Virus record (IMG/VR): IMGVR_UViG_3300025141_011788 | Location: 1-64,000 of that record | Length of the DNA: 64,000 nt | Strand: one strand, 5' to 3' | DNA from: a virus | Part shown: piece after piece, positions 6,819 through 14,446 of the stretch | Layout of the letters: every line of letters begins with the position of its first letter | How positions within the stretch are numbered: position 1 is the first letter of the stretch | Notes under the pieces: generated by a model | The model's database searches: none | Seen by the model: only the letters and a program-made list of their open reading frames with translations | What the model was told of the DNA's origin: nothing | Translations under genes and position numbers: made by a program

Positions 6819-8036
6819 TTATGGCCGAATGGCGATTACTCGTTCGTTGGTTTTAAAGTAGGGACGTTCGGCACAAGCCTGGGTGGTGATCCACATCCGC
6901 TGAGCTTTGGTTGCTTTGGGCTTGGGAGCCTCCATGTCAGTGAGCATGATCAGACCGTCAAAGGATTGACCGTTAGTGTAGTCAGCGACACAATTGAAGT
7001 CCGTACCACCGCACGACACACGCTCAGTAGCCTGACGCTTGCCCTTCTTCCAAGTATAGACCTTATCCTCTACAACACGAGTGTCAAAAGGAATGACCGT
7101 AAACTCTGCTAACTTAGCAAGGCTATTTAGCTCACTAAAGAACATCGCAAGCATCTCATCGTTTACACTTCCAGACTGATCAATAGCGATAGCAATCTTA
7201 GCCGTACGCTTGATCTTTTTACCGGGATGGATGTAAGCATAACGCTTGTTGATCCGCTTAACACTCGAACGCTTGTGGGCTCGTTGAGAGGTCTTAACGA
7301 AGTACCGTAGCACCTTCCGCCAATCGACGACAGTCTTAAGACGCTCCAAGATATCCCGCTGGACTTGCTTGGGGACGGAACCCCAGCCTTGGCCGCTAGC
7401 TGCTGATTCAGTTGCCGCCTCTTTTAGATCTTGCTTGAGACGTTCAGCCGCCATAGCTTTGGCATCATCGCTTACGTCGCCGGCCTCAGACCAGCCGTCG
7501 TGATCATCAAAGGAATTCTCAGGCAACTCGCTGCCAGGACCATCTGACCCGCAGGAACCGCCGTCGCCCTCTTGGGGCTCGCCTTCGCCGTCCTTGGACT
7601 TCTCACGCTCTTCTTGATCCTCCTGGATCATCGCAAGGTAGGCTTCGAAGCTCAACCCGGCCGGATAGTCCTTAAAGGGACCGACACCAGGCATACAAGC
7701 CATCTCCGGCAATTGACCCCGAAGGTGACTGTTGATCGCCAGGTCCATAGCGATGTTTTGGATCTTAAAATCCACGCCGATGATACGTCGAGTCGTGACG
7801 TGCTCAAATACTAAGTGGTAGAACTCGTGCTTAAGAACTCCAAGTCGCTGCTCATCCGGCAGGCTCTCAAAGAATTCTGGGTTGTACGCCATCTCAAATC
7901 GACCGTCCTCGGTAATGCGAACGCCGGCCGTTGGGACAGAGCGGTTTTCCACCTTGTTGATCTTGCGAGACAGGGAGGCAAAGAAAGGCTCGTTCAGTAG
8001 AAGGCGAGCCATATGTTGATTGAGATCAAAAGACAT
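6819..8036 (-). CDS. DUF2201-type putative metallopeptidase with VWA domain
   Basis: 405 residues. The start is set at 8036 by GGAGAG before ATG TCT, not the upstream ATG. HEFYH (70-74) is an HExxH zinc site in the DUF2201 N-terminal domain. An acidic linker (~145-195) leads to a VWA-like domain with MIDAS motif DQSGS (~286-290) and a downstream TD. By family it pairs with a MoxR ATPase, which is the next upstream gene but one (8244-9326). Such pairs act as chaperone-like complexes inserting metals or remodelling proteins; the target here is unknown. The stop is followed directly by TCTCGGGACA. Confidence 0.8.
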   Translation of the reverse strand: MSFDLNQHMARLLLNEPFFASLSRKINKVENRSVPTAGVRITEDGRFEMAYNPEFFESLPDEQRLGVLKHEFYHLVFEHVTTRRIIGVDFKIQNIAMDLAINSHLRGQLPEMACMPGVGPFKDYPAGLSFEAYLAMIQEDQEEREKSKDGEGEPQEGDGGSCGSDGPGSELPENSFDDHDGWSEAGDVSDDAKAMAAERLKQDLKEAATESAASGQGWGSVPKQVQRDILERLKTVVDWRKVLRYFVKTSQRAHKRSSVKRINKRYAYIHPGKKIKRTAKIAIAIDQSGSVNDEMLAMFFSELNSLAKLAEFTVIPFDTRVVEDKVYTWKKGKRQATERVSCGGTDFNCVADYTNGQSFDGLIMLTDMEAPKPKATKAQRMWITTQACAERPYFKTNERVIAIRP

Positions 8037-8059
8037 TGTTTGTATCTCTCCTACAATCA

Positions 8060-8087
8060 TTTATACCACGGATACGACGTACGTCAA
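8060..8087 (-). promoter_or_regulatory. extended -10 sigma70-like promoter
   Basis: TTGACG (8082-8087), 16 bases ending TGG, TATAAA (8060-8065). The -35 region abuts the stop of the small gene at 8090. Confidence 0.8.
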
Positions 8088-8089
8088 GT

Positions 8090-8242
8090 TTATTCGTCTT
8101 TATCCCGAGAATTGCCCGCTTCATTCTTTTCAAGCCAAGCTTCAACAACAGCCGGAATCTTGATCACGTCTGAGACCCAGCATGCGAGCCAACCGACAAC
8201 AAAGCCAATACCATAGGTGATTAGGATACCTGTAGAATCCAT
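8090..8242 (-). CDS. 50-residue membrane protein
   Basis: ATG at 8242, two bases after the AAA ATPase stop. The N-terminal hydrophobic helix (GILITYGIGFVVGWLACWV) is followed by a charged tail ending NSRDKDE. The CTCGGGA motif encodes part of the tail (8104-8110). The stop TAA overlaps the following promoter. Function unknown. Confidence 0.65.
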   Translation of the reverse strand: MDSTGILITYGIGFVVGWLACWVSDVIKIPAVVEAWLEKNEAGNSRDKDE

Positions 8243-8243
8243 T

Positions 8244-9326
8244 TTAGACCTCCTCTTTCTTCCTCTTGTCCGCTGCGAGGATCTTGTTCAGGTAGTCCCC
8301 GATGGAAACCCCGTTAACCTTGCAGGAGTGAAACTTAACCAGAAGCTCGGCTTTACCCTTCGAAGCTAGGGACATGATGACTTGCATCAGCTTAAGACCC
8401 GCTTCGCTAGGAAGGATGGTCATATAGGTAGCAAGGTTTTCCCACTGGCTGTCAGTGGTTTCCGAGGCGAGTACTTCGGCAGCATCAAGCTTTTCGATAA
8501 GAGCACAATGCTCGTTGAGACCGAAACCCTTCAACTGCTTAAGCTTAGAGCCGTCGAGCAACTGATCGACAGTGACCTGACGTTCGTAGTTCTTGGCGAA
8601 GTCGTTGAAGGTAACAGCAGCTTCGAAGCCGACAAAGGATTGGGCCAGAGTAAACACTGCTGGGCTGGCTTCCTCAAGAAGGTTCGAAGCGACCAATACA
8701 TCGTTCAGGCGATGCCAGGACCGACGGCTCGGATACACTTTGTTGGGCTCAAACTCACCCTTGTGCTCAAGATGGCTACGATTCTGGTTGATGAAGTCCC
8801 AAACAAGACCATCGATGTTTTCCTTGCCCCAGGACAACCAGTCCTCAACAGTAGGCTCGACATCGAACACGGTCCAACGATCGAGTTCGGCAGGATCCAT
8901 TTCCCCAACTTGGTACTGCTCACCGTGCTCGCCACCATTGATGGCTGCAACGATAACCGTATCAGGGTGAAGGTCGTGACCATTCAGCTTCCGACTGTCG
9001 GTCAATTCAAACAGACCCTGGCGTACTTCGAGCACCGCACGGTCAACCTCGTCCAGGAAAAGCAACTTGGGCTCATCGCAACAGGCCTTGAAGAACTCCG
9101 GGGGATTGAAGATCGTAGCACCGTTCTCGATGGTAGGCAGACCAATAAGGTCACCCTCGGTCATCTGGCTGGCACGACGCTCGACTACATCTAAACCCAA
9201 AGTGATGGCCATCTGGTATACCACCTGGGACTTGCCAACCCCGTGGCGACCACGAAGTAGGATGGGCAGGCGAGCACCGCTTACATGGGGAGCGACGTTA
9301 ACAAAGGTCTTGAAATCTACAGCCAT
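8244..9326 (-). CDS. MoxR-type AAA+ ATPase
   Basis: 360 residues. Walker A GRHGVGKS (26-33), Walker B LLFLDEVDR (~88-95), and sensor region VIVAAINGGEHGEQYQVGEMDPAELDRW (arginine finger/sensor). This matches AAA_5/MoxR ATPases. Cognate partners are VWA proteins, and one lies immediately downstream (6819-8036), separated only by a 50-codon membrane gene and a promoter. Likely an ATP-driven remodelling machine. SD AAGGAGAAAAGAG; promoter 9369-9396. Confidence 0.9.
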   Translation of the reverse strand: MAVDFKTFVNVAPHVSGARLPILLRGRHGVGKSQVVYQMAITLGLDVVERRASQMTEGDLIGLPTIENGATIFNPPEFFKACCDEPKLLFLDEVDRAVLEVRQGLFELTDSRKLNGHDLHPDTVIVAAINGGEHGEQYQVGEMDPAELDRWTVFDVEPTVEDWLSWGKENIDGLVWDFINQNRSHLEHKGEFEPNKVYPSRRSWHRLNDVLVASNLLEEASPAVFTLAQSFVGFEAAVTFNDFAKNYERQVTVDQLLDGSKLKQLKGFGLNEHCALIEKLDAAEVLASETTDSQWENLATYMTILPSEAGLKLMQVIMSLASKGKAELLVKFHSCKVNGVSIGDYLNKILAADKRKKEEV

Positions 9327-9368
9327 CTCTTTTCTCCTTGGGGGCTCGTTGTATCCCCCCTACATCTT

Positions 9369-9396
9369 TTTATACCACGGATCCGTTAAAGGTCAA
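9369..9396 (-). promoter_or_regulatory. extended -10 sigma70-like promoter
   Basis: TTGACC (9391-9396), 16 bases ending CCGTGG, TATAAA (9369-9374), upstream of the MoxR gene. Confidence 0.8.
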
Positions 9397-9473
9397 GTTT
9401 TTAAGGGTCTTTTCTCTATTATGTTTCCCGAGCTTAAAGCTAGGGTTGAGCCTAAGAGCCCTAAGTTAACCAT
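9393..9473 (-). CDS. possible 26-residue microprotein
   Basis: ATG at 9473 overlaps the stop of the zinc-knuckle gene. The peptide begins MVNLGLLGSTLALSSGN and ends at a TGA inside the TTGACC of the next promoter. No good SD; coupling by overlap is the only support. The CTCGGGAAACA motif lies within it. Confidence 0.25.
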   Translation of the reverse strand: MVNLGLLGSTLALSSGNIIEKRPLKT

Positions 9474-10347
9474 GATAGATGTCGGACTGAGTGTAGATCT
9501 CTCCCAGGAGAACCGGCTCATTGGCAGTGAGCCAATAGTTCTTGGAGCAGTACACCTGCTCGGGGACAGGTGCATCGTCGTAGTTCTCCTCGCCACGGTA
9601 GCCCTCGCCAGATACACTCCAACTGGACCCTGGGATCAACGAGACCACGCCATAGTTGTTCCACCCGTTCTTAACCTCTCGGGGTGAGAAGTCAGAAACA
9701 CAGGCGGAAAAGCCTTCGTACATCGAGATCTCTGCTCCCGGAACTGGGGACCAATTGATCATCAGGCGAGCGACTCTGTTCCGCAGGGTGCCCCAATGGA
9801 GTGCATCGGAGGTGCTCGGCAACCCGTCTGCATCGTCTGCTTCGGCGATATCTTGCCAATTGATGCTAGTGATGAAACCGTATTGCTCGACCAGCTTCAT
9901 CGAATTGTAGTCATATGCCTTGCGTGAAACCATCGCTCCGGGAACGAGGCCGTAATCCTTGAGGATGACCCCTAGGGCATAGTGAGCCTTGGCTGTCTGG
10001 TTACGCAGGTCTACCCGGTGCTGTTTAAGAGTCTCACACGTTCGCTTGTTGTGACCGGCTTGGGCACAAAAGGAGCAGGTGCGAGGGGTCTGCTTACGTT
10101 GCTCGTTTATTCGGCTCTGTTCCTCAACGTAGCGGTAGTCCCTACGATCGGGATAGTCGATCTTGATACCTTCATCGCTCTGAACATAACACGGGCTGTG
10201 CTCATCCCGGCACATTGCCGCTAAGGAATCATAGCCGCCATTGATCATAGCTTGCTCAACCTTCTTGTGGTGAGCGTGAACCTCAGGGCAGGTCCGCTTA
10301 TTATGTCCGTACTCGTAACACGCTGTGCATCGAACCGATCTAGCCAT
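9466..10347 (-). CDS. double CCHC zinc-knuckle protein
   Basis: 293 residues. Two knuckles with the same spacing, C7-C10-H15-C20 and C91-C94-H99-C104, both ending in GHNKRTC. The rest (~110-293) is an unfamiliar domain rich in Tyr/Trp/Asn. Zinc knuckles bind single-stranded nucleic acid, so an RNA or ssDNA role is inferred. Own promoter at 10368-10395 and SD AAGGAGAGATAAG. Confidence 0.75.
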   Translation of the reverse strand: MARSVRCTACYEYGHNKRTCPEVHAHHKKVEQAMINGGYDSLAAMCRDEHSPCYVQSDEGIKIDYPDRRDYRYVEEQSRINEQRKQTPRTCSFCAQAGHNKRTCETLKQHRVDLRNQTAKAHYALGVILKDYGLVPGAMVSRKAYDYNSMKLVEQYGFITSINWQDIAEADDADGLPSTSDALHWGTLRNRVARLMINWSPVPGAEISMYEGFSACVSDFSPREVKNGWNNYGVVSLIPGSSWSVSGEGYRGEENYDDAPVPEQVYCSKNYWLTANEPVLLGEIYTQSDIYHG

Positions 10348-10367
10348 CTTATCTCTCCTTGTATCCT

Positions 10368-10395
10368 TTTATACCACGGATCTGGGTTCTGTCAA
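10368..10395 (-). promoter_or_regulatory. extended -10 sigma70-like promoter
   Basis: TTGACA (10390-10395), 16 bases ending CCGTGG, TATAAA (10368-10373). Confidence 0.85.
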
Positions 10396-10544
10396 GTTTT
10401 GGCGTAGTTTCTCCTAAGGGATGTTGTTCTTAAGTCCCTGTTGTTACTCCTTTGTTTATGTGTCCCGGAATTATCTGAAATAAAACGACGATTATTGAAG
10501 AAAGTGCTTAAAATCCCTGTTATTATCAGGTTGGAAAGAAAAGG

Positions 10545-10571
10545 TTGACGTTTACTCACAGAGGGTATACT
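10545..10571 (+). promoter_or_regulatory. possible plus-strand promoter for a small RNA
   Basis: TTGACG (10545-10550) and TATACT (10566-10571) with a short 15-base spacer, facing into CTCGCTCACTGCG and a GCCC-TTC-GGGC hairpin with TTTT. Short spacer lowers confidence. Confidence 0.35.
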
Positions 10572-10574
10572 TGA

Positions 10575-10622
10575 TCACTCGCTCACTGCGTTCGCTCGCC
10601 CTTCGGGCTCCTTCGGGCTTTT
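10575..10622 (+). terminator. terminator-like element, inverted copy of that at 2882-2915
   Basis: CTCGCTCACTGCG, then GCCCTTCGGGC, a repeated TTCGGGC and TTTT. Same core as 2882-2915 in opposite orientation. Confidence 0.45.
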
Positions 10623-11043
10623 GGCTTACTTCCTTCGGGCTCCTTAGGGCTTTTAGCTGCCTAGCTGCTTTCCTTTTGTCACCTTTCTTGTTCTGCTTCT
10701 TCCTTCTATACTCTTTCTATCTAACTTTCCTTTACTTTCCCTTGGTTGTATACGTTCTCATATGTTCTCATACGGGTCTTTCTTCTTATACGATCAGGAA
10801 ATTTTTACCGATGGGTTCTACATCTTTCTTCTCTTACTCTTGCTGGATCCTTACTTGTTCTTTCTTCTTCTGTGTTTCTTATCTATTATTATTTGTTGTC
10901 CCGGATTAGTTGACGGGGTTGTTGATTTTGAGATTGACGTCTCTGATTTGATGCTTTGGGCTGTTCTCCCCTACGGGGAGGAGCTAGATGCTATCTCTTC
11001 CAATCCTTGACATTTAAAGCCACGAGGTTTTGGATTGTTGGTT

Positions 11044-11337
11044 TTACACTTTTGAGACCACAGTCAACCGATAAAGAGGTACATGTTTTTCCGGCAACAA
11101 GACATTCCCGGTGAATTCATCTGCTTCGTTTAGAGTCCACTTAACTTGGACATATTCCTCCTCGTAGTATTCTCCAACACTGTACTCATAAAGCTCTTCG
11201 TCGTACTCACCGATGAACGCAGGAGCAGAATACGGTTCGCACAAAACAATCCCGTAGGTGTCCGTCAATTCATCGTAGACGATCGCCCCGGTTTTATAAT
11301 CTTCCTCAAACTCAACACAGTCATTAATCGAAGTCAT
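11044..11337 (-). CDS. acidic SH3-like hypothetical protein
   Basis: 97 residues. The start at 11337 is chosen because its ATGA overlaps the stop of the upstream gene. TGAIVYDELTDTYGIVL and EEEYVQVKWTLNEADEF are barrel-like strands separated by a Glu/Tyr-rich loop. Likely related in fold to its upstream neighbour. Function unknown. Confidence 0.65.
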   Translation of the reverse strand: MTSINDCVEFEEDYKTGAIVYDELTDTYGIVLCEPYSAPAFIGEYDEELYEYSVGEYYEEEYVQVKWTLNEADEFTGNVLLPEKHVPLYRLTVVSKV

Positions 11338-11642
11338 GAAGATAGAATCTTTAACCGCCAAGTGGGTACGTCGTTTCGAGAATCCAAATTGATCTTTAAA
11401 TCTTCGGCAAGAGGACATGGACTCCATGCCACCTTGACGCAAGTTTCTACCATAATCTGATGGTCCGTGTGAAGGAACTGATCATAAGGTTCCTGGGTTA
11501 TAATACCGACTGGCATTAGAGTTCTATATTCATTGATGTCCGCAAGAAGTGGATGTTTCGGGTTCACAGGTGGAACACTAAGCTGGACTAAAGTGCCGAG
11601 CTTGAAAGGGTTGGTGGGCTTCTCTTCGTCATTGCTGGTCAT
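11334..11642 (-). CDS. SH3-like hypothetical protein
   Basis: 102 residues. ATG at 11642 has GGAAGGATTACTTA upstream; a longer frame lacks an SD. LGTLVQLSVP, MPVGIITQEP and ETCVKVAWSPC are typical strands of this barrel group. Four-base overlap with the downstream gene. Confidence 0.65.
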   Translation of the reverse strand: MTSNDEEKPTNPFKLGTLVQLSVPPVNPKHPLLADINEYRTLMPVGIITQEPYDQFLHTDHQIMVETCVKVAWSPCPLAEDLKINLDSRNDVPTWRLKILSS

Positions 11643-11701
11643 TAAGTAATCCTTCCTTCTTGATTTAATCAAGTGTAGGGTGGAGATAGCGATGGAAACT
11701 T

Positions 11702-11764
11702 AAGTTTAAGGAGCGGCAGCAGGGCAGCGGTCGTACCGAGGGCAAGCCTGTTGAAAGCCATCGT
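11702..11764 (-). CDS. possible 20-residue Cys-containing microprotein
   Basis: ATG to TAA encodes a 20-residue peptide containing ACPRYDRCPAAA, with only a weak AATAGAG upstream. The ORF sits within a long-range inverted repeat (GAGAT..CGATGG with CCATCG..ATCTC). The CP-x-Y-D-x-CPA pattern recalls a Cys peptide motif found in other proteins, so it is noted, but it may be chance. Confidence 0.25.
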
Positions 11765-11786
11765 CCATCTCTATTATGAAATTTCT

Positions 11787-12197
11787 TCACACTTCGTAGT
11801 CAACAAGCCAGGCGTAACGACGACGGCCAATTGATAAGTACTCGGGATCATCTTCTGCCATATAGGCTTCTTGTTCTGCTCGGATTCTATGATACGCCTT
11901 GTTGGCGGCAGAGGTAAACTTATGACCTCGAATACTCAATTGACCTTGCCAATTATGGAAGTATCTAATCAAGCCATGTAGGTAATCCCAAACATAAACA
12001 ATGATCATCCCAAATAAGAACATTTCTAATGTCTGCTGGAAGTGTATCGTTTCATGTCGTCGAGTGGTGTCGTCTACCTCTCCCCTCGCAAACACAACAA
12101 AAAACATCGTAATGGCGGCGATGTTTAGAGGTGCCACTTTGGAGAGCCACACGGGCACTCTTGAATTCTCTATGAAGATAGGTTTCCAGTTTCTCAT
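11787..12197 (-). CDS. membrane zincin-like (HExxH) protein
   Basis: 136 residues. RRHETIHFQQ carries HETIH at ~48-52. It is followed by a hydrophobic segment (FLFGMIIVYVWDYLHGLI) and a RAEQEAY motif whose Glu could be a third zinc ligand, as in peptidases of the M48/M56 type. A second hydrophobic segment is near residues 15-37. A proteolytic role is inferred; the substrate is unknown. The start follows the stop of 12199 by one base. Confidence 0.6.
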   Translation of the reverse strand: MRNWKPIFIENSRVPVWLSKVAPLNIAAITMFFVVFARGEVDDTTRRHETIHFQQTLEMFLFGMIIVYVWDYLHGLIRYFHNWQGQLSIRGHKFTSAANKAYHRIRAEQEAYMAEDDPEYLSIGRRRYAWLVDYEV

Positions 12198-12198
12198 C

Positions 12199-12447
12199 TT
12201 AACTATCCCGAGTCTTTTCCTGTTCTTTTTTAATATGTTCGGTCATTGTGCGAGCGGTAGCATAGTCAGCCCACTTGTTTACGAGGTACCGAGTAACTTC
12301 TAGATGTAACCGCTTTGGGACAGGCAACCCTGGGAAGGCTGCATGAACAAGGCTTGCCAGGCCTCGTACAGTCAAGGACACTCCCATGCCGCCAGCAAAC
12401 CTAAAGTGACTCCAATAGGTCTCGTTGTTGTCTTCTAGATGGCCCAT
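12199..12447 (-). CDS. DUF6356-like small protein
   Basis: 82 residues. YWSHFRFAGGMGVSL and LASLVHAAFPGL match my memory of the DUF6356 pattern (Y-x-H-x-x-FA ... L-x-H-x-x-P). The C-terminus ends TRDS, encoded by the CTCGGGA motif (12207-12212). Start overlaps the stop of the upstream gene. Function of the family is unknown. Confidence 0.6.
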   Translation of the reverse strand: MGHLEDNNETYWSHFRFAGGMGVSLTVRGLASLVHAAFPGLPVPKRLHLEVTRYLVNKWADYATARTMTEHIKKEQEKTRDS

Positions 12448-12875
12448 TACTTATATCGCCTATTCCTGTTTCGGTTCCTGTTTCGATCCCGGTCTTCTCT
12501 GTCCCGGTCTCTACTCCGTCTTTCTCTTCTTTCTCTCTGGATCTTCCTCGGTGGTCGTTGCCGTGGTACTCCCGCCATATCTAACAACATATCTATTTCT
12601 ATTTGGTCGAGGGCGTCCAGTGTCTTCCTGTGTCGGTTTCTTTTTTTGTTGTCCCGGAAATCTTGTTCGTTTCGATTTCGGGTATGGCGCCAGTTACACT
12701 GTCTGACTGAAAGCCAACCCATCTGTTGCATGACCTGTTTAAGAACCCGAGGGTCTGTGCCCTTAAGGTAGTTGGTCACTTGGAGGGCGTGGCGGCGGGC
12801 CATGGCATGCTGTCGCTGCTTCTCCGTTGCCGGTGAGCCAAACAGCAATGCTGTTGAGATCGCTAAAGTTAACAT
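12447..12875 (-). CDS. exported or membrane protein with Arg/Asp-rich tail
   Basis: 142 residues. A short hydrophobic start (MLTLAISTALLFGSPATEK) could be a signal peptide. The centre is basic, and the last ~35 residues are almost entirely Arg, Asp, Asn and Glu in alternating RDRD/RNRN form. AGAGGAGG gives a strong SD. Function unknown; low-complexity tail suggests RNA or membrane-phosphate interaction but that is speculation. Confidence 0.6.
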   Translation of the reverse strand: MLTLAISTALLFGSPATEKQRQHAMARRHALQVTNYLKGTDPRVLKQVMQQMGWLSVRQCNWRHTRNRNEQDFRDNKKRNRHRKTLDALDQIEIDMLLDMAGVPRQRPPRKIQRERRERRSRDRDREDRDRNRNRNRNRRYK

Positions 12876-13019
12876 TGAGACTACCTCCTCTTAGAAGATG
12901 CTAAAGTTGTAAGTAGTATTCCCTTGTTCTGAAGTAGCTGCCCTACAGCAAAACCCCTCCGAAGAAGAAGCCTTGCTGCAAGGAAGCATACTTTCGCACA
13001 GAGAATCCCGAGATGGTAT

Positions 13020-13238
13020 CTAAACAAGTTCACTTTTCTTATTCTCCAAATGACGATTTAAATACCAAGCGGCCTTTTCCAGATCTTCAATCTCTGAACC
13101 TTTGTGCGGAGCACGGAGCATATACTTAATAACATTGCCCACGTTAAAGTTCAGATCCCACTCTTCAATGACATCGATCGCTTCTATATTGCCCTTGTTA
13201 TAGTGGGCAGGGTGATCGACGTTATTAGAGTCGCTCAA
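13020..13238 (-). CDS. DUF3310 family protein
   Basis: 72 residues. VDHPAHYNKGNIEAIDVIEEW, GNVIKYMLRA and DLEKAAWYLNRHLE are the hallmark motifs of DUF3310 phage proteins, some annotated as nucleotide kinase-like. The start is TTG at 13238, overlapping the upstream TGA by four bases, with GGTGGTGAT as SD. CTCGGGA motif just after the stop (13007-13013). Confidence 0.85.
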   Translation of the reverse strand: MSDSNNVDHPAHYNKGNIEAIDVIEEWDLNFNVGNVIKYMLRAPHKGSEIEDLEKAAWYLNRHLENKKSELV

Positions 13239-13510
13239 AGATCACCACCGTAGAAGAGAGGCATATCGATTTCATATGGCTCAAGCTCTCCCACCTGGGT
13301 TGTCTTATTGAAAACTCGCCAGTCGTGCTCCATCAAGTCAAAGACTAATTCTGAGCCGTCTGGTAGCTTTCTCGAAGTGATCTCTGATACATCGGTACCA
13401 AAAATGTCTCCGAGCATGTCCTCTGAAAGATCCTGGGGTCGAGCGAAGAACATATCTCGAAGCTCGCCGCTCTTTTTAACAAAAGATCCGTTATATCCTG
13501 TAATAACCAT
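13235..13510 (-). CDS. DUF2693-like SH3-barrel protein
   Basis: 91 residues. SGELRDMFFAR..., LVFDLMEHDWRVFN and a closing segment resemble the phage SH3-barrel group (G-x-x-R-x-M ... V-x-D-x-x-x-x-WR-x-F). Translationally coupled to the DUF3310 gene. Function unknown. Confidence 0.6.
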   Translation of the reverse strand: MVITGYNGSFVKKSGELRDMFFARPQDLSEDMLGDIFGTDVSEITSRKLPDGSELVFDLMEHDWRVFNKTTQVGELEPYEIDMPLFYGGDL

Positions 13511-13530
13511 TTTAGTTTTTCCTTTTCTGG

Positions 13531-14115
13531 TTAGTTTTTGTTCTTGGTGTTGTTGACACGCTCTAGAAACTTAGCCACGGTTGATGAAGCTTCATCCGAG
13601 GCGGATGACCCACCACCAGCAGCGGCAGCGGCAGCCTTGGCAGCGGCGATGGCCGTTGAGGCGTCAGCAGGGGCGGTCGTGGTCGAGGTGGCCCTGGTTG
13701 TCGTCGCTGAGGTGGCTGAGGTGCGGCTTACCGGGGGCACAAGGTTGGCTGCCTGTAACGCCTCTTGATCCTCGGCGGCGAGCTGGGCACAGGCGAGGGC
13801 CTCAGCGTCAGCAGCGGCAACAGATGCCTCAGCGTCAGCCGCTGAATTAGCTAGCTGTTGAACGAACTGGAATAGTTCATTTTCAATTGTCAGCGTCTCT
13901 GTAGAATTAAGTACGATAGATACCGCTTCATCTACAAGATTCACGATCTGTCGATTCGTGACCACTTGCTCTACTGCTGGGTCTAGTACTACTAGCGGCC
14001 CTCCGTTGGCACCGTTGAGAGTCTCTACTAGTTGATCTCTAATCGCAGTGATCATAGCGTTCTCTCGTGGGGTCAGGGTTAGCCCTAGGTTGCTATTGTT
14101 GTTTGCAGTTGTCAT
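13531..14115 (-). CDS. Ala-rich hypothetical protein
   Basis: 194 residues. The N-terminal half (TPRENAMITAIRDQLVETL...) is helical. The C-terminal half is Ala/Ser/Thr low complexity (SATTTRATSTTTAPAD; AAAKAAAAAAGGGSS), ending in a basic helix. AAAAGGAGAGAGAG is a strong SD. Structural or decoration role possible; no family recognised. Confidence 0.65.
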   Translation of the reverse strand: MTTANNNSNLGLTLTPRENAMITAIRDQLVETLNGANGGPLVVLDPAVEQVVTNRQIVNLVDEAVSIVLNSTETLTIENELFQFVQQLANSAADAEASVAAADAEALACAQLAAEDQEALQAANLVPPVSRTSATSATTTRATSTTTAPADASTAIAAAKAAAAAAGGGSSASDEASSTVAKFLERVNNTKNKN

Positions 14116-14166
14116 TTTCTCTCTCTCCTTTTGCCGTAGTTAAAAAGTTATTCGGCTTTGTTTAAT

Positions 14167-14436
14167 TTACTTGTTTGTTTCTTCGTTGTCCCGAACTATC
14201 AGGTCAACATCCGCACTGTCTGTTTCCAACTCAATCCATACTCTTGCTCCGCAACTTAATGGTTTATGAGGGCTGTAAACTACACGGGCTAGCTCGACAC
14301 CTTCTTTAGTCTTTATTACCGCTTCATGAGCATAACAGTTTTCTTTGTAGGTTTTAACTGTTAATACTGGCTCGTCAGTTCCGTGCTTTGTGTTTCGCTT
14401 GATAACGTGTTGATTGACGTGGATTATCTTTTTCAT
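14167..14436 (-). CDS. small beta protein at the end of the nuclease operon
   Basis: 89 residues. IIHVNQHVIKRNTKHG, EPVLTVKTYKENCYAHEAVI, SPHKPLSCGARVWIE match a small conserved bacterial protein I associate with nuclease/defence islands, from memory only. It begins 11 bases after the DUF262-HNH stop, so it is probably the last gene of that operon. Its C-terminus VRDNEETNK is encoded by the CTCGGGA-type motif. Confidence 0.6.
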   Translation of the reverse strand: MKKIIHVNQHVIKRNTKHGTDEPVLTVKTYKENCYAHEAVIKTKEGVELARVVYSPHKPLSCGARVWIELETDSADVDLIVRDNEETNK

Positions 14437-14446
14437 TTTGATCAGC

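Larger units (their letters stand above)
10396..11043. other. 648-base non-coding, strand-asymmetric region
   Basis: No supported gene. The plus strand is pyrimidine-rich (minus purine-rich) from about 10620 to 10900. It holds a possible plus-strand promoter (10545-10571), a terminator-like repeat block (10575-10660), two CCCGGA variants of the recurrent motif (10464, 10900), and a CCCC-TACG-GGG-type hairpin near 10969-10980. A Phe/Leu-rich plus frame crosses it but looks like a by-product of the composition. Candidate for a regulatory RNA or replication feature. Confidence 0.5.

Noticed and set aside
8382-9194. 270-residue plus-strand frame
   Set aside because: Antisense to the MoxR ATPase, whose motifs are unambiguous.
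10401-10558. GTG-start 54-residue minus-strand frame
   Set aside because: No SD and no hydrophobic, domain or packing support.
10571-10909. Plus-strand 112-residue Phe/Leu-rich frame
   Set aside because: Follows from the pyrimidine-rich strand; no SD, TTG start, no domain, and overlaps terminator-like repeats.
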